Shown: one piece after another, positions 23,890 through 38,090 of the stretch
How the letters are laid out: the number at the start of each line of letters is the position of its first letter
How positions within the stretch are numbered: the first letter of the stretch is position 1
NCBI GenBank assembly: GCA_009809945.1
Contig: WTPW01000333.1
Span: 66,453 to 130,452, forward strand
From: Gigaspora margarita
Taxonomy: Eukaryota > Glomeromycota > Glomeromycetes > Diversisporales > Gigasporaceae
Direction of reading: 5' to 3'
DNA: 64,000 nucleotides
Notes under the pieces: model-generated
Database searches by the model: none
Seen by the model: the letters and a program-made list of their open reading frames with translations, nothing else
Told to the model about the DNA's origin: nothing
Translations under genes and position numbers: made by a program

Positions 23890-26401
23890 TTAGTTATCTG
23901 ACATTAGGATGTCCTTATCGCTCTGTTCCAAAGTACTGTCTTTTTGTAGCAGAGGCGGGTGTGGTCTGAACAGTTCAAAGCTGGGTTGGGGTAAGTCCTC
24001 GAGATGGTCGAATAAGTAGCTTGGAGTGTTTGTGAACACAAAGTGTTCATGGAGTTGTTCTATTGCCTTTTCTATGTATTGGTGTTTTTTAATAGGTATT
24101 GTGATGTCTTTNATCCCTTTTTCTAGTAAGATANGTTCTAAGTCTTGTTGNGTNGAGGGTAAGTATGTTATTTTCTCACTGATTGCATCCTTTCCTTCCA
24201 TTCTGATCCAGGATTCTGGGATTTTGTGGAAGTAGTAGTGCTCATATAACTCTTTGATAGCTGTTACAAGTTGTCTTTTATTTGTGAATAGTGTGGTTAT
24301 ATTTACTTCTGTTACTTCTTCTGCTATCAGAGGCAGAGTCAGTAGGTTTGTATAATTAAAACAGCATATTGGAGCAGTAGTGGACAGGTACGTTATAGTA
24401 GGACAGGATTTTTTTGAGGAATTTTTCTACCTCCTCAGTCGTAGTCATTGGGAAATTGAATCCTTGCCATCCTAGATTGGTAGGGTTAGTTGGGAGGTGT
24501 TTACGGGGGATTAGGTAGTCATTTGGTAGTCTGGTAAATCAGTAGTCCGTGCATAGCAGCCGCACAAGTTCTTTGAAGTCCTCCTCATTTTTAGGCAAGA
24601 AGGGAAACTTTTCTTTAAGTCTGGGTGTCAAGTCCTGTGGCGTAAGGGGGAGTAGTGGTTTAGGAGGAGGTAGTCAAAGTAGCTGTCTGGAATTCTTGTG
24701 CAGATATAGTATTTTTGTAGGGTGCGTCTGTATTCTGGTAAGTCTTTAAGGTTGGCCATGTTGGTAATGAGAAACATTCCCCGTACCGATTCATTTAGTA
24801 GTTTGTAATTTGATGGTAAGGGAGCCCGCGAGTCCCGAATATAATTGTCTGGCAGTTGTTCAAATCTGAAGATTAATCTTAAGATTTTTATATAAGAACC
24901 AAGTCGTAGTCTGTTTTCAATTGGTAACTGAAAGGGGAGTGCTTTTAGAATTTCTGGGTAGATTTCTTTGTGTTGTTCAGGTATTATTGGTTTTTTTGTC
25001 TATAGAGATGTCAGATACAATTCGTCTAATTTCATCGAAGCTTATTCTATATTAATTTTTGCGAAATTTGCCAGATAGAGGATATTCCGGGTGATTTCCC
25101 AAGCATCAAGTAGAAAAAAATCCAAGTTGTGAGGTAATCGATAGCTAGTTTTACTCGAAGGAGTTCAAATATCTGGTTTCGATTCTTTTTGTTGGTAGCT
25201 AATATCCGTGTTGTTGTTTGTATAGATCCAGAGCTTGTAGAAACAAGTTGTTGAACTCTGTTTGATGTTGGGGTCGACCAGTTAAGGTTCAGGTGAAACT
25301 TCTAAAGAATGCGGTATCTCTATGGTAGAATTTTGCAGATATTAGCGGTGGAATATAAAATGAGGTAGGAGCAGTTTCGAATTTGTGTTCCAATAATAGC
25401 TTTAATTTTTCTTTCGAGGCTAGACTTTCTTTAATCTCTTTTAAGTTCCAACTAGTTGAGTCAAATGGTTGTAACTGTGATTCTCTGAATTTTGTTAATT
25501 TTGCTAGTGTCTGTTTTGACCATTTTGCCTCTTGTTCTAATTTGAACAGATTAGGCCGTCTGATATTTTTTTTCCCAGAGACTATTTGGCTGTAGCTAGG
25601 TTTTCCTTCATCGATGCTATTCGGTTCCCATGACTGTGTGGTGGTTTGATTCAGTTTCCATCCTATCATTATCGGTCTCCTCAATGAACTCAGTTTCTTC
25701 TATAGTAACATTCCAGGGGTGGTCGGATGACACCGGTGCTTTGGCTTCTGATGTTGGCAGTGGAGTCCTTGTGATATCGGGTTCGGTAGCAGATAAATCC
25801 TGGGTCCTTCCAAATCAGGTGCCCCTTCCAAGTCAGGTAGGTCCATAGGTTTCATTTGGGTTATCTAAGTCGGGATCTGACCATTTTGTTCATGCAGGTT
25901 CAGGTCTGGGGATTGGAGTGTGGCTGTGGGAAAATTTGTTCTGTCTGTTTCTGTAGGTGTAGAAAATTCCTGCTTGATGATCATTTATTGTTGTGTATGC
26001 GTGAGAATTTCCTGATTGATGTTCGATTGTTGTTGTGATAATGTCATAATCGGAATTTTCGGGGGTAAGCTAGATTCCCCAATTTCATTAGGCAATTGTT
26101 GTGTGGTGGCGGTCTCATTTTCTAGTAGTTGTGAAGCAGTATTATTCATGTTGGTGTCCTGGTCCACGAGAGGGTCATGTTTGTGATCATGCTTTTGTTT
26201 CTTTTTGTGCTTTGGTATTTCGCTGTCGACAATTAAAACCTTAGACCGTACAGGGCCTAGCCCTTCTATGCGATAATATTCTCTTGGTGTTTCCATTCCC
26301 TGAAGGGAAGGTATGAAGCGTTTGAAGGAGTAAGGTATTTGGAAGGCTGTCTCTCTACTCCGCTTAATGTTGAGAGGAGGTTGTTCTACTTGTTGTAACA
26401 A
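23890..26401 (-). pseudogene. LINE ORF1-like protein, broken
   Basis: Several minus-strand frames join into one protein-like stretch. The N-terminal part (26401-25985) is Gln/Pro-rich with a Lys/His-rich basic patch (K-H-K-K-K-Q-K-H-D-H-K-H). The middle (25684-25289) contains P-S-Y-S-Q-I-V-S-G-K-K. The C-terminal part ends D-K-D-I-L-M-S-D-N at 23890 and contains N positions near 24112-24155. No CCHC knuckle or RRM signature was visible, so ORF1 identity rests on position upstream of the endonuclease. The frames start without ATG, and shifts occur near 25980, 25290 and between 25,280 and 24,200. Confidence 0.6.
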
Positions 26402-28366
26402 GTATTAATTAATTATTTAGTTAGTTATCGATTGTTCTTTCGCCGATTATTTCCACTATTTGTTGTTTACTTAGTGATGTGCAGATGTTCATTTATTGAT
26501 TAAATTTTTTAAATTTATAATTTGCAGACGTATTTATATAAATACGTGGTTGTTATTCAATACATAATTATTAGCCTTTTTAAATTATGCGTTATTTCGC
26601 ATAAATACAATAAGAATTTTTGGACCAAAAAATTATACTATATGACCGATGCTAATTTACATGCAAATTATTTCTGACTCGTAATGTGTGTTGATCTTAA
26701 AATCAGGTTGCACTACTTATGTTTCAAAGTAATTTAGTACATAAATCGATTTTTGTTTTTCATCCCAGCATCTTATAATTTGTTTTGATAAAAAAAATAA
26801 ATTAATTAATTTTGGAGAACATTTCAAAAGGAAATGTTGCCATACACTTAAATAAGAATGATGCAACTATAATAAAGTTACGCTTTGATATTATTCTGAA
26901 AAAAGGGCAATACTAGCACATAAAAATAAAAACTTAGATCAATTTTTTGCATTTAAGATGCATTTTGTTAATATTTTATAGTTTTTCTGTACACCTTATA
27001 ATTATGAGCTCATTGAAAATATACTATTTGTTAATAAAAAAAATTGTTAAAATTTAATAAACAAGACTAAAGTTTATATAGAAAAATAACTAATTATATA
27101 ATTCAGAAGCTGTCTAAATGCTAATATCACTATTTTTTTGCATGATGCAAATAAATCAGTATATATTACATTAATTTTTTGTTGCATTATTTCAACTTTT
27201 ATTTTTCATTTTTTTATATTAACACATTTACCCAAAATTATCTGAAGAAGGCATTACCTTCCAGAAGTGTCTGATTGGTTGACCAATAAAATTAATTTCA
27301 TTATAATAAATAACATTCAATTGAAAAATAATTAATGGATTAGGATATTATAGATTGTCAAAAGAAAATCTTATTTGATTGGTGGAATTGTCAAGGGCTT
27401 CATGATTTGGCAAGAAAACAGTTCATTGCTGATTAAATCTACTGTATTTTCATATTGATAAATGTAACTTTGAATTATAATTTTGAACAACCTTAACTCA
27501 GCATTCAGAAATCGTTACAAAGAAACTCATTGAAAGAGAGTTAACTATATTTTAATATTTCATTGATTAAATTGATTCATCAAGAGTTTTATCAATTGTT
27601 ATAAGTTTTGTCAATCACCAAGGTTTCATCAAACAAGTATGTTGATGAAACCATTTTGTCATTAAGAAATAGTTTCATCAGGAATACCTGATTAACTTTT
27701 TACCTAAAAAGTTATAACCTTTAATAAAATCAAATAACAAGTCTTGTACTCTATCAAAATAAGAGATAACAATTACAGTTACCCTTTTCTAATCCGAACC
27801 TCTATAATCTGATCTTAATAAATTCTGTAAAAATCAAATATAAACTCTAGAACATTTGTAAATTTTATTATAAAGTTCAGTTTAGCATCATAGTAACTCT
27901 TTGAGAGCTAAACTTTTTATTAATTTACATATAATAACAGAAGGTTCAGAATAGAGAGAGTTAACTGTATATCTGGATAAAACCTCTATTAAAAACATGC
28001 TGCCATTAGGGATATGATAGTTCATCTTAGTTCAGTCTTGGTTCAAAAAACCAGTTCAGATAGCAGACCAAGACCAGACCAAGATTCATGAACTAGTTTA
28101 ATAAACCAGTCCTGTTTAGCTTGGTTTGGGACCAGACCTGGATTGGACCATCTTTAACCAATAAGAGAGCATAATTTAAGCAATTAACTACATGTATAGA
28201 TTAATACTATAGTATTGGGGTTCTTAGATTAAATTTATTTTGTAAAAAAAACCTTGAAATGCATACACACTTTACATTTATAATTGATACAAGAGTAAAT
28301 TTATTTATTGTATCATGTAATGTGGCCTTATATATTGCACTTTCAATCAAATTTCAAGATCAGGTA
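26402..28366. other. gene-free A+T-rich stretch
   Basis: No supported gene. At 28029-28150 a higher-G+C patch has repeated GACCAAGACCAGACC and CTTGGT units in both orientations, similar in kind to the palindromic minisatellites elsewhere in the window. Confidence 0.45.
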
Positions 28367-28710
28367 CAGTGTGGGACAGCATAAACCAACACCCTTATAT
28401 CAAATTTAAAATAAAAATTCAATTCTAATTGGTTAATATAATGTAATCAATTGTAATTGGTCAAAAATAACATATGAGTTTCTTTTTTTTTATATATTAA
28501 ATACCAAATTTTCAATTTTTTAGTAAACTTTAAATTGTTATAACTTCTTAAAATTAATATAAATTAAAATCTTTTCTAGCCAAATTGTAGCTTAGACTTA
28601 AAACTACAAATTAGCTAAAAATTTTTAAAAAAAATTTTTTGTTTTTAAGTTAAATTATTTTTTATAAAATATATATATAAAAAGTTGTTGGTTTATGCTG
28701 TCCTGCACTG
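28367..28710. mobile_element. mariner-like MITE, 344 bp, TA duplication
   Basis: Left end CAGTGTGGGACAGCATAAAC; the right end on the other strand is CAGTGCAGGACAGCATAAAC. TA flanks both sides (28365-28366, 28711-28712). CAGT ends and a TA duplication are typical of Tc1/mariner elements. No transposase is encoded. The interior shares AAACTTTAAATTGTTATAAC with the element at 33139-33491. Confidence 0.85.
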
Positions 28711-28921
28711 TATAAATATTACATAATCAAAATTTAAAACACTTTCAAAAATCATAAATAACTTAAAATGAGTATATAAAACAACTCTTTGAATTCTAAC
28801 AAAAAAAAATTCTTTGCAAAATTTTCTTTTTTCATCCATATATACAATTATTACTCTATCCTAACTTTAACTAATGAAAAATAGATTATTTTAATTGGTT
28901 TGGTTTTATATTACACCTTAT

Positions 28922-29991
28922 CAGTCATAGGACATGTCACACCCATTGATATATGAGTATTAGTTTATAATAAAAATTATAATAAAAACATATAAATTTA
29001 CTATAAACTTTAAGCCTCACATTATTTTGAACTTACATATTAACTTTTTTTCAAATTTTGCGATTAAGCATATTGAAAATAGTAGAATAAGGTTACTTAG
29101 AACACTTTTTTAAAATTTTGCCAATTTTGCACTTTTTCAAAATGTAACTCTGTCAAAAACAAATATTTACAAATTTTAAATCAGCAGTTATGTGTAAAAT
29201 TATACTCTGAACAACTTTACTTAGTCTACTTAGTCAACAGAAGTAGGTTACCTTGTAAGAAAAATGGGTTATATATGTACTAAAATTAAAATTTATTGTA
29301 TTTCATAATCTAACGTTTTTTTCTTATTAGGTAACCTACTTTGGGCTCTTAAGCAAAGTTGTTCGGCATGTAATTTTACATTTCACTTGAGGTTGAAACA
29401 TACTTTCTCAACCTTTTACTAAGTGAAAAATGGGTTTAAAGTTAGAAAAAATTTTTTTTAAAAAAAAATTTTTTAAAAAATTTTTTTTCTAAATTTAAAC
29501 CCATTTTTCACTTAGTAAAAGGTCGAGAAAGCGCGTTTCAACCTCAAATATAATGTAAAATTACATGCCGAACAACTTTGCTTAAGAGCCCAAAGTAGGT
29601 TACCTAATAAGAAAAAAACGTTAGATCATGAAATACAATAAATTTTAACTTTAGTACATATATAACCCTTTTTCTTACAAGGTAACCTACTTCCGTCGAC
29701 TAAGTAAAGTTGTTCAGAGCATAATTTTACAAATAACTGCTAATTTATAATTTGTAAATATTTGTTTTTGACAGAGTTACATTTTGAAAAAGTGCAAAAT
29801 TGGCAAAATTTTAAAAAAGTGTTCTAAGTAACCTTATTCTACTATTTTCAATATATTTAATCGCAAAATTTGAAAAAAAGTTAATATGTAAGTTGAAAAT
29901 AATGTGAGGCTTAAATTTTATAGTAAATTCATATGTTTTTATTATAATTTTTATTATAATTCATCACCCAGCGTGACATGTCCTATGACTG
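28922..29991. mobile_element. 1.07-kb near-perfect palindromic foldback element
   Basis: The arms of about 530 bp are reverse complements almost throughout. The ends are CAGTCATAGGACATGTCAC and its complement. Shared landmarks include GGTTACTTAGAACAC, AGGTAACCTACTT and CCCATTTTTCACTTAGTAAA. The centre at about 29456 is an A/T-only stretch. TTAT lies immediately outside both ends. No open frame of note was seen. It would form a very long hairpin as RNA or single-stranded DNA. Confidence 0.9.
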
Positions 29992-32900
29992 TTATTTTAT
30001 AATTTGCAGCATGTGACAATATTGCATATGCAATATATAAATTATTTTCTTAATACAATATCATTTTATTTATTATTTTTAACACACTTTATTTTATAAT
30101 ATTATATAAAAACTACCTGTTTTTTTATTGAAATGTTATTCAAACTTCTATATTTGCTAAATTGTTTATAAAAATAATGTGAAATGAAGTTTTTTTTTAC
30201 AATCATAATAAATATTAGTATAGTTAGTGTTTACAATAAAGCTTACTATATAAGCATGAAATAATACTCGCCTGCATATTAATTGATTAACCTGTATATT
30301 ATTTTGAGTACATGCATGTGCATTATTTCAAAATAAGAACTGATTTTTGGACCCAAAAATTTTAAAATAACATGCATGCATCTTGTAAAGCAAGACCTGA
30401 AAAAAAGACCTATTACAGCAACTTACTAGTAGCTCCTATAAAGTTACTATATAATAGTATCAGATATTTATTTCAACTAAATAAAATCATTATTAGAAAT
30501 ATAATTTTTCGTTAAAATAATAATCATTCTTATTGCATTATTATAAATAAAAATGCTTATATAGACTTTGCCTACTTTTAAACCATTATCAGAATCTTAT
30601 AATATTAAATTATCATAGTGACAAAATGATTAAATCATATAAGCTTATAAAAATTTATAAGTAATCAGGTGCAAAACCAGGTATAAATATACTAAAATTT
30701 ATAAGTAATCAGGTGCATATGTCCAGATATTTATAAGCAACTAGGTTATATGCATACAAAATTGATAAGTAACTCATAAGAAATTCATAATCAGGCTTAT
30801 AATTTCTAATCAAATAGTCATTTTTATTCTTAATAATCATCTAATTTTATATAAATTATTGGCTCAAAAATTACTTAACCGTATTACTCATATTAAATAA
30901 CAAGATATTGCATAATTACTCATTACCAAAATCAAAAACTTATAGATAAGCAAAATAGTCACTTAGTAAATTTATTACTATATAAATAAGAACAACTATA
31001 AATGCTAGATATTTATGGCCCAGGTCAATGATGCAGTTGAATTGTTGCACTAATTAATTACAAGTTATACTATGTGTGCATTAATTTGAAATGCGCATAG
31101 ATGTTAATTTGAGACACTATATGGGGGTTTATGCCTTGAAAATAGGGTTCTGAGGTCCCTAAACCAAAATTGAGATTTTTGTTAAATCTTAATTTACAAA
31201 ACACAAAGTTCATTTTGTGCAAATATTATAACTGGTTAACTTAATATTAAAATGAGTTATGGAAGTTCAGAAGATTTTTTGAATATAGAATGGAAATGAT
31301 CAACATAGTGGATAAATATTTTACCATCAATTTTGAATGGACATTATTATACAATTTTAATTTTTATCCAATAACAAAAAAGATTTGCAAAGATTATATT
31401 TAAAATTAGCAGAAAATCAAATTTGGGTTGTTTTGGTTATACAATCTTTATTTACTATTAACTCAAAAAAATTTCTAGTGCTATTTTGGGGTGCTCAAAT
31501 TTCAAATAATGCCCAGGCCCATTATTTCACACTTATACAGTACTACAAATTATTGTTTTGCTTTTATTTAATTATGCAACTATAATATTTATATTTATTT
31601 ATAGTAGTTAAAATTTTAAATTTTTTTTTAAATTTAGAACAAAGATCTTCTGGCAACCACCAAGTCAAATTTGATAGATATTTTTGATATGGATTCTATA
31701 AATTTATAAAATTAAAAAAAATCTATTGAGTTTGACTTGATAGTTGTCAAGATATCTTGCTCAAAGTTTTAAAAAATCAAATATCTATCAAAATGGAAGC
31801 TGTATCAAAATTTTTTTAAACTTAAAGTGAAAATATCTTGGTAACTACAAAGTCAAATTTGATAAACTTTTTTTTATTTTGATTTTATAAATCCATAGAA
31901 TTCTAAAAAACCCCAGTTTATTGAGTTTGATTTGGTGATTATCTAGATATTATTGTTTAAAGTTTCAAAAAATTTATAGCATCCATCAAAATAGAAGCTA
32001 TGCAACTTCTATTTTAATAGATGTAATAAATTTTTTGAAATTTGAGCAAAGATATCTTGCCAATATCAAGTCAAACTCAATATAAATTTTTTAATTCTAT
32101 GAACCTAAGAACCTATTGTTGACTTATGAAAATAAACAAAAATGGGCATAACTCTTAATCCAATAATTGGAATTCGATGAAACAACTACTATTCGACTCA
32201 GCACGTTGAGATGGTTCGAATGAGCTATACAGTATTTTCGCAAAATAATGGGCATGGGCATTATTTAGAAAATTGTACCCCAAAAAATCATGTGATGTCT
32301 CAAAATAACGCCCATGCACATCCCTAAATAATGCGCACCCTGTATAAAAATCCAGATATTTGCATAAAATTGTAAAGCCAAACATGTTTATATATTAACA
32401 TATTTAATATAAGATAATCAATAAATTATTAATTTAGCCTTTCAAATCTGTTTCAGCAAATTTTAAGTATCTTCTATGTACATATATATAAAATTAGGAA
32501 TTCCATGTTATATTTAACCTTTAATTCATACTAATTTAGTATCATAAAAAAACTTTATTTATGGTATAGCAATAATGCAAAATTCAATATTATTATTTAA
32601 TTCACGGGCAAGTACTAGAAAGGAAGTACCCTCTCGACAGTAATTCCATTTTATCCAAACATCATATAAGCTAAGAAATTTCTTTTTTTTTACTTTTTTT
32701 TTTTTAATTTCTTTTTTTTATTTTTTTAATATTATTTGGTACCGGTACCATAAGTTTTACAGTGTTTTATTTGCTTTTTTAAATTTAATATAATGTTCTA
32801 TTTGGTATCATAAATTTTTAATATCTTACGTATTATATTTTGTGCTTAGATTTTAGTATAGTAATGTCTAAAACAAGGTAATATATGTCTTAATCATGGT

Positions 32901-33138
32901 TTGAGAAATGAAAATGGCAGAACGAGATTCTTATGTAGAAATATAATATAATCAATATGTTTTTTTTAAAAAAAAAAAATTGGTAATAAAAGCCCAGATG
33001 ATTTTTTCATGACAATCTTATATAACTAGTATTTTTTGTTTGTACGTAAGTACATATATATATATATAAAGAGTGAAATGGCGCATATGTTTGTAGTAGT
33101 TCATGAGGAATCTAATACATATCACTAATAAATTTGTA
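29992..33138. other. gene-free stretch with small nested inverted repeats
   Basis: No gene was seen. 31610-32100 holds several inverted and direct copies of a segment with CAAAGATATCTTG and AAGTCAAA.TTGATA, forming nested hairpins. The motif family AATAATGGGCATGGGCATTATTT and AATAACGCCCATGC appears at about 31510, 32245 and 32310 and again at 33585-33720, suggesting fragments of one dispersed element. Confidence 0.45.
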
Positions 33139-33491
33139 CAGTACCAGATAGTAAAAGACATCTACTCATTATTAGTAAAACTTTAAATTGTTATAACTTT
33201 TTTAAAAAAAATTAAATCAAAAAACCCTTTGACAAATTGATAGATTTTTAGATAAACTGCATTTCTGTCAGAGGAATTTTTCTTATTTTTAATTTTAAGG
33301 AAGTTATAAGGCATTAAAGTTTATATGGGTTCAAAAAATCGGCGTTTAATATAGAAAAAAGAAAGCATATATAGGTTTTTTAGCCAATCAAAATTGATTG
33401 CACAAAAATTAGCCAATCAGAATTGATTATATAAGCACCCAAAATTGGCACCTATATGTATAGATTGGATATCTTTTACTGTCCCGTACTG
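33139..33491. mobile_element. mariner-like MITE, 353 bp
   Basis: Left end CAGTACCAGATAGTAAAAGA; the right end on the other strand is CAGTACGGGACAGTAAAAGA. TA precedes the left end; the right flank is TT, so one copy of the duplication seems mutated. Terminal CAGT and the shared interior segment place it with the MITE at 28367-28710. Confidence 0.75.
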
Positions 33492-36400
33492 TTGTATTGC
33501 TATATAATGCTATATTGAACGTACAGTACATACGTATATATATACATACTGGCTTTCTCTTGGCACTACTACTTATATATAACGCACATGGGCGTTATTT
33601 GGAAAATCAGGTTTATTTAAAAATTAACTATTGTTTTAAAATAACGCACATGCACGTACTTTAATTAATGTGCATAGACTCAAAATAATGCGCAGGTGGG
33701 CGTTATTTTGCGAAAATATAGTAGATCATCCATGTATAACCACTGGTTGCCAGGATCAGAAACAATGAACAATCAAGTATAGGATCTACAATTTGATTAG
33801 CTAGATGATCTACTGCGTGCCAAAGTGCATATATGGCATTTATAAAAAATTGGCATATTTATAGCATATATACTCTATATTTTATTTTTTATTTTTTTTT
33901 AACTATAGGCAGTCTTGCCAATACTTATTTATTTAAGAGAATTGTGCTACATAATGTAATTACAAATGATTACTTAAAAGAAAAGATTGACATCATCCAA
34001 TATTTTGCTTATTTCAGCTAATTTTCAAATGTGATCTGCTGCACTGTTCCAAATCTTGGTTTGAATCAGAAAGCTTTTCATGACTGCCTACTTTTTTTAA
34101 ACCTCCTTGTCTTAGCTTCCTGAGTAGAGGAATTCTACTATATGAAAAAACATATAATGATGAAATAAAAAGGGAAAAATATAAAGGGGGAATAACCTAC
34201 TTAACCTAAACGAAGACCCAAATATACATAAAAAAAATTGAAAGAAAAGGAAAAGGCAAAAAAAGAAAACAGTACATGATAGCTTACGCAACGACTAGCG
34301 ATGCGAGGAAAAAAACCAATAAAAAACAAAGAAACGAAAAAAAACAGTAAAAATTATATAATACTGCGTAAGGAAAAGCCTTACCAAAGTATTATATGTA
34401 CATAAAAGAATTAAAAGAACATTCTGGAATTTAGTTCTGCAAATCAGCCTACACCACAGGCCATGTCTCATTGTGCATCCATTCCTGTTTATCAACTTGC
34501 ATGCCTTCTTCCTGATTAGGATAGGAACAAAAATGCTGATCTTTTAGAGGGGGTATGGCAGATTTCCCACTTTTTGTCCAAAATCCCAGAAAAAAAAACT
34601 CCAGGCGAGAATATGGTACTAGGTCTATGAGTATTCTGTTCTTGCTGCCAAAAATCCTTAAAGAGAGTATTGAAAAACTCATTTTTCAAGTTCACCGCCT
34701 AGCCAACTATAATACTTTCATCAAAGAAAGAAAACTTCTACCAGAATTTCTTGTACCAAGGGCGCCCACTGCTAGTTAATTTGCACAACTGATGCTTCTG
34801 GTTTGCGTGCCGAATATATAAAGGAGTCCCCAGAAATCAAAAGCAAAAATGGTTACCTTTATAAAAACCAGTATTAATAGCTGCTTCATCTTTTACTAAA
34901 AAATTTTTTGTTTTTCTTTTGTTCAGAAATTTGGACAAGTGATCAACAAGAAGAGTTGTGATTGATGTCGTATACTCTATATTTTATTTATTACACATCT
35001 GTCATTTATTTCATATATATTTTATTAGTAGTAGGTATAGCATTTATTGCACATATAATAGATATAGCCCATTATATTTGTAAAAAATCAAAATGTATAA
35101 AAGCAGCCAATGTGGACCCAAGTTCAACATCGAGTCTTCATACTCTTTCAATAAATAAAACATTTATTTACTATACAAATTAAACAGTTATTAGTATCTT
35201 TATATACTTTTAATTGTTGTCTCTTTTATAATTGCAAATTGCCAAAAACCTTCTTTGTTAAGTTTTCTTGAAAAACGCCTTTCGATTTAGTTAAATCACA
35301 GTAACAAGTGAGATTACATAAAGTGATCACTGTCTAAAGTCGCTCTAGTTACCTACTATCTTTAAAGAAGTGGATATGGGATAACACTATATAATAAATA
35401 TCTATCAAATCTGACTTAGTGTTTGTTAGAATATTTTTGCTCAAAAATTTGCAAATATATTAAAAATTTTATTTACAGAAGAGTACAAATAGCAAATTTG
35501 AAGTATATATAACAGCTACCTAATTTATATAAACTAACTTTGGACTAGTATTAATTTTTGACCAAAAATTATTTTGTCTAGTTCAGAAAACCAGTTTAAA
35601 TCACAGTTCTTATAGGACTATAACATTCCTAGCTACCATGTACTTTACAAAAATCTATCAAAATTGAACTTGCTAAAATAAGCATTTCAATAGTCTGATA
35701 ATGTACTTTTAAAATACAAACTTTTGCAAATATAACTATAGATAATCTCATATATTCTGGCACAGCTATATTACTATAGAAAGTAAAATTTTTATATATA
35801 ATAATTTATTTTATTAAATTGTTTTAAACTTATCTTTTGAATAAATAGTACATTATAATATTAAGTTATAAATATTAATTTTTTATATTTATATTAAATA
35901 TTTTCTATAATTAATTTTTTAGTCTATAATTAATTTTTTAGTCTATTAAATAATAGAATTAATTTAACATTCACCAGTGGTGAAATTCGCCAGTGATTAT
36001 CTATTTATACATAGTTATATATAGCAAAACAAATAAAATTAAATCTCTTTAATATTAGGTAAGGATAAGGGTTAAAGATTAGAATAGAGCTTTATATATG
36101 GTAAGATTTAGAAAGAATTTTTTTTTTGAATAAAAAAGAGAAGTTTCATAGACAAAATTTTTAGTTAGAAGCAATTTTTTAAAAAATTCTTATTTTTGTT
36201 ACACAAAATTGTTTTGCATGTTACACCTGATTTTTAATTCTAATTGGATTGGTGAAATTCACCACTAGTAAGCACTAAACTTATTCTAAATAATATTAAA
36301 TTTATTTACTTATTAAATTATTATTATTTTTTCATTATGCAAATTATAATTTATTTAAAAGACAAAAATATTCTTAATAATATTTTATACAGTATATAAA

Positions 36401-38041
36401 ATGAAAGTTTTATAAATTTTAAAAAAAATTTTATTTGATGATTTGCCAGTTAATCAGAGAATTTCCAATATTAGAATGTGATGCAGATCACATATGAATA
36501 GGATCTGAATTGAAATTTTCAGGCTATAAGTAAGATCATAAAATTTTTAACTAAATATAATATTAAAGTAATAAAATAATAAAATGAAACCTTAAGTTTT
36601 TAATTACAAAATTATTAAAGAATATTGATAAAGCACACTACTGGTATTCAATACCATATGTGTTTTGATCAATCCAAAATCATGAATTTGTATAATGTGA
36701 AGATCAGGTATAACCTGAAATTTTCAAAAAAATAGGGATTTTTTTAAAAATTATCTATATCGAAAAATTCTGTCTAAGAAACCTATCTTCATGTTCTAAC
36801 AAAAAAAATTCCTTGCAATTTTTTGGTATAGACAAACTCCTAACCAAACCTTAATATAAACTCTAACCCAAACCCTAATATCAAAAAAATTTTGCATATT
36901 ATAATTTGTATTTACTGGTATTGAACACCATAGGTATAATATATATATATTGTTATTAAATTTAACTTTATTTTTAATGAAGTTTACTTTGTATGCACAT
37001 AGCATTTACTATTTAAAACTCTATACTAATTAGATTTATAGTTAAACTAAGGTATTTAATAATGCACTATTTTTTAACTTGCTTTGTAACAAATTTGTAT
37101 GTATTTTTTTGTTAATTTCTAGACATATTACACTTAAAAATAGGATTTGTAAAGTGTTACCACCATAAAACACCAAGTAAATTGCATATATTATTACCTC
37201 AATATGAATTCCAAAATCTTAAGCATGGCTTTTAAATTTTCTTACAATAGTATATGCACTCAACTATGTAGAAGATCCAGTATCTACTATATAGTTTTAA
37301 AATTAGTAAAAAGTAAGAGACCTGAGTATTATATATGGTGATTTATAGTACCTACATTGTATTTCACAAGTATGGAATTTTAGAGTACTAAATTTTTTAT
37401 TGCTATGTTATTATATAAAAGTTTATATTACTCAAGCTTTGTTTTTTTTTCTTTTTTTTTATAGTATGCTAGTTTGAGTAATAAGGAATAGTAGATACAC
37501 TAAAGCATACTTGGAATAGATGCCACTTACAAGATAAGAAAAAAAACTATTATGATTATTTGGTTTACTACATAATACTAACATGATGCAACAGCACATA
37601 ATAATCATCTGAATTTTTAATTTATTTATCAAATTATAAAAACTAAATATAAATTTTGAAAGCAATTTTCTTTTGGTTTTGTATTATTTTATATAACTAT
37701 ATTATAAATAATAATTGTGCATATGCAGTATAATTTTTTATCTAATTCAGATATTAGTATTAAAATTTGAATCATACTGTAATTAGTGGAGATTATAGAT
37801 GTTAGTAAAATCAATTTCACCAATTCACCACCAATTTCACCAATAGTAGTAAAATTATTTCACTACATTTCATCACATTTCACCAGCATCTATAGTGAAA
37901 ATATAAAATCAAGCAAAGCTTTAATATATAATATTAGCTAAATGAGCTATTGTAGAATAATTGTTAGTAAAGCAAAAAATCTTTTTATTTGTTTAGCATA
38001 TTATAAAAGCTACAAAAATTAAATCAAATAATAAGTAAATA

Positions 38042-38090
<49 letters not shown>

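Larger units (their letters stand above)
18529..26401 (-). mobile_element. non-LTR retrotransposon (LINE), nearly full length, inactive
   Basis: Minus-strand order is ORF1, endonuclease, reverse transcriptase, C-terminal cysteine-rich domain, 3' untranslated region, poly(A). The tail is the T-rich run at about 18530-18556 on the plus strand. The high-coordinate end is set by the first ORF1 codons I can follow; the true 5' end and target duplication were not found. Stops, frameshifts and a few N interrupt both ORFs. The family copies itself by target-primed reverse transcription. A+T content and length are in keeping with LINEs that keep an EEP endonuclease. Confidence 0.85.

Noticed and set aside
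34449..34779. Overlapping frames on both strands (77 and 74 codons)
   Set aside because: No motif, no splice context, both strands equally open; left as an unresolved possible relic.
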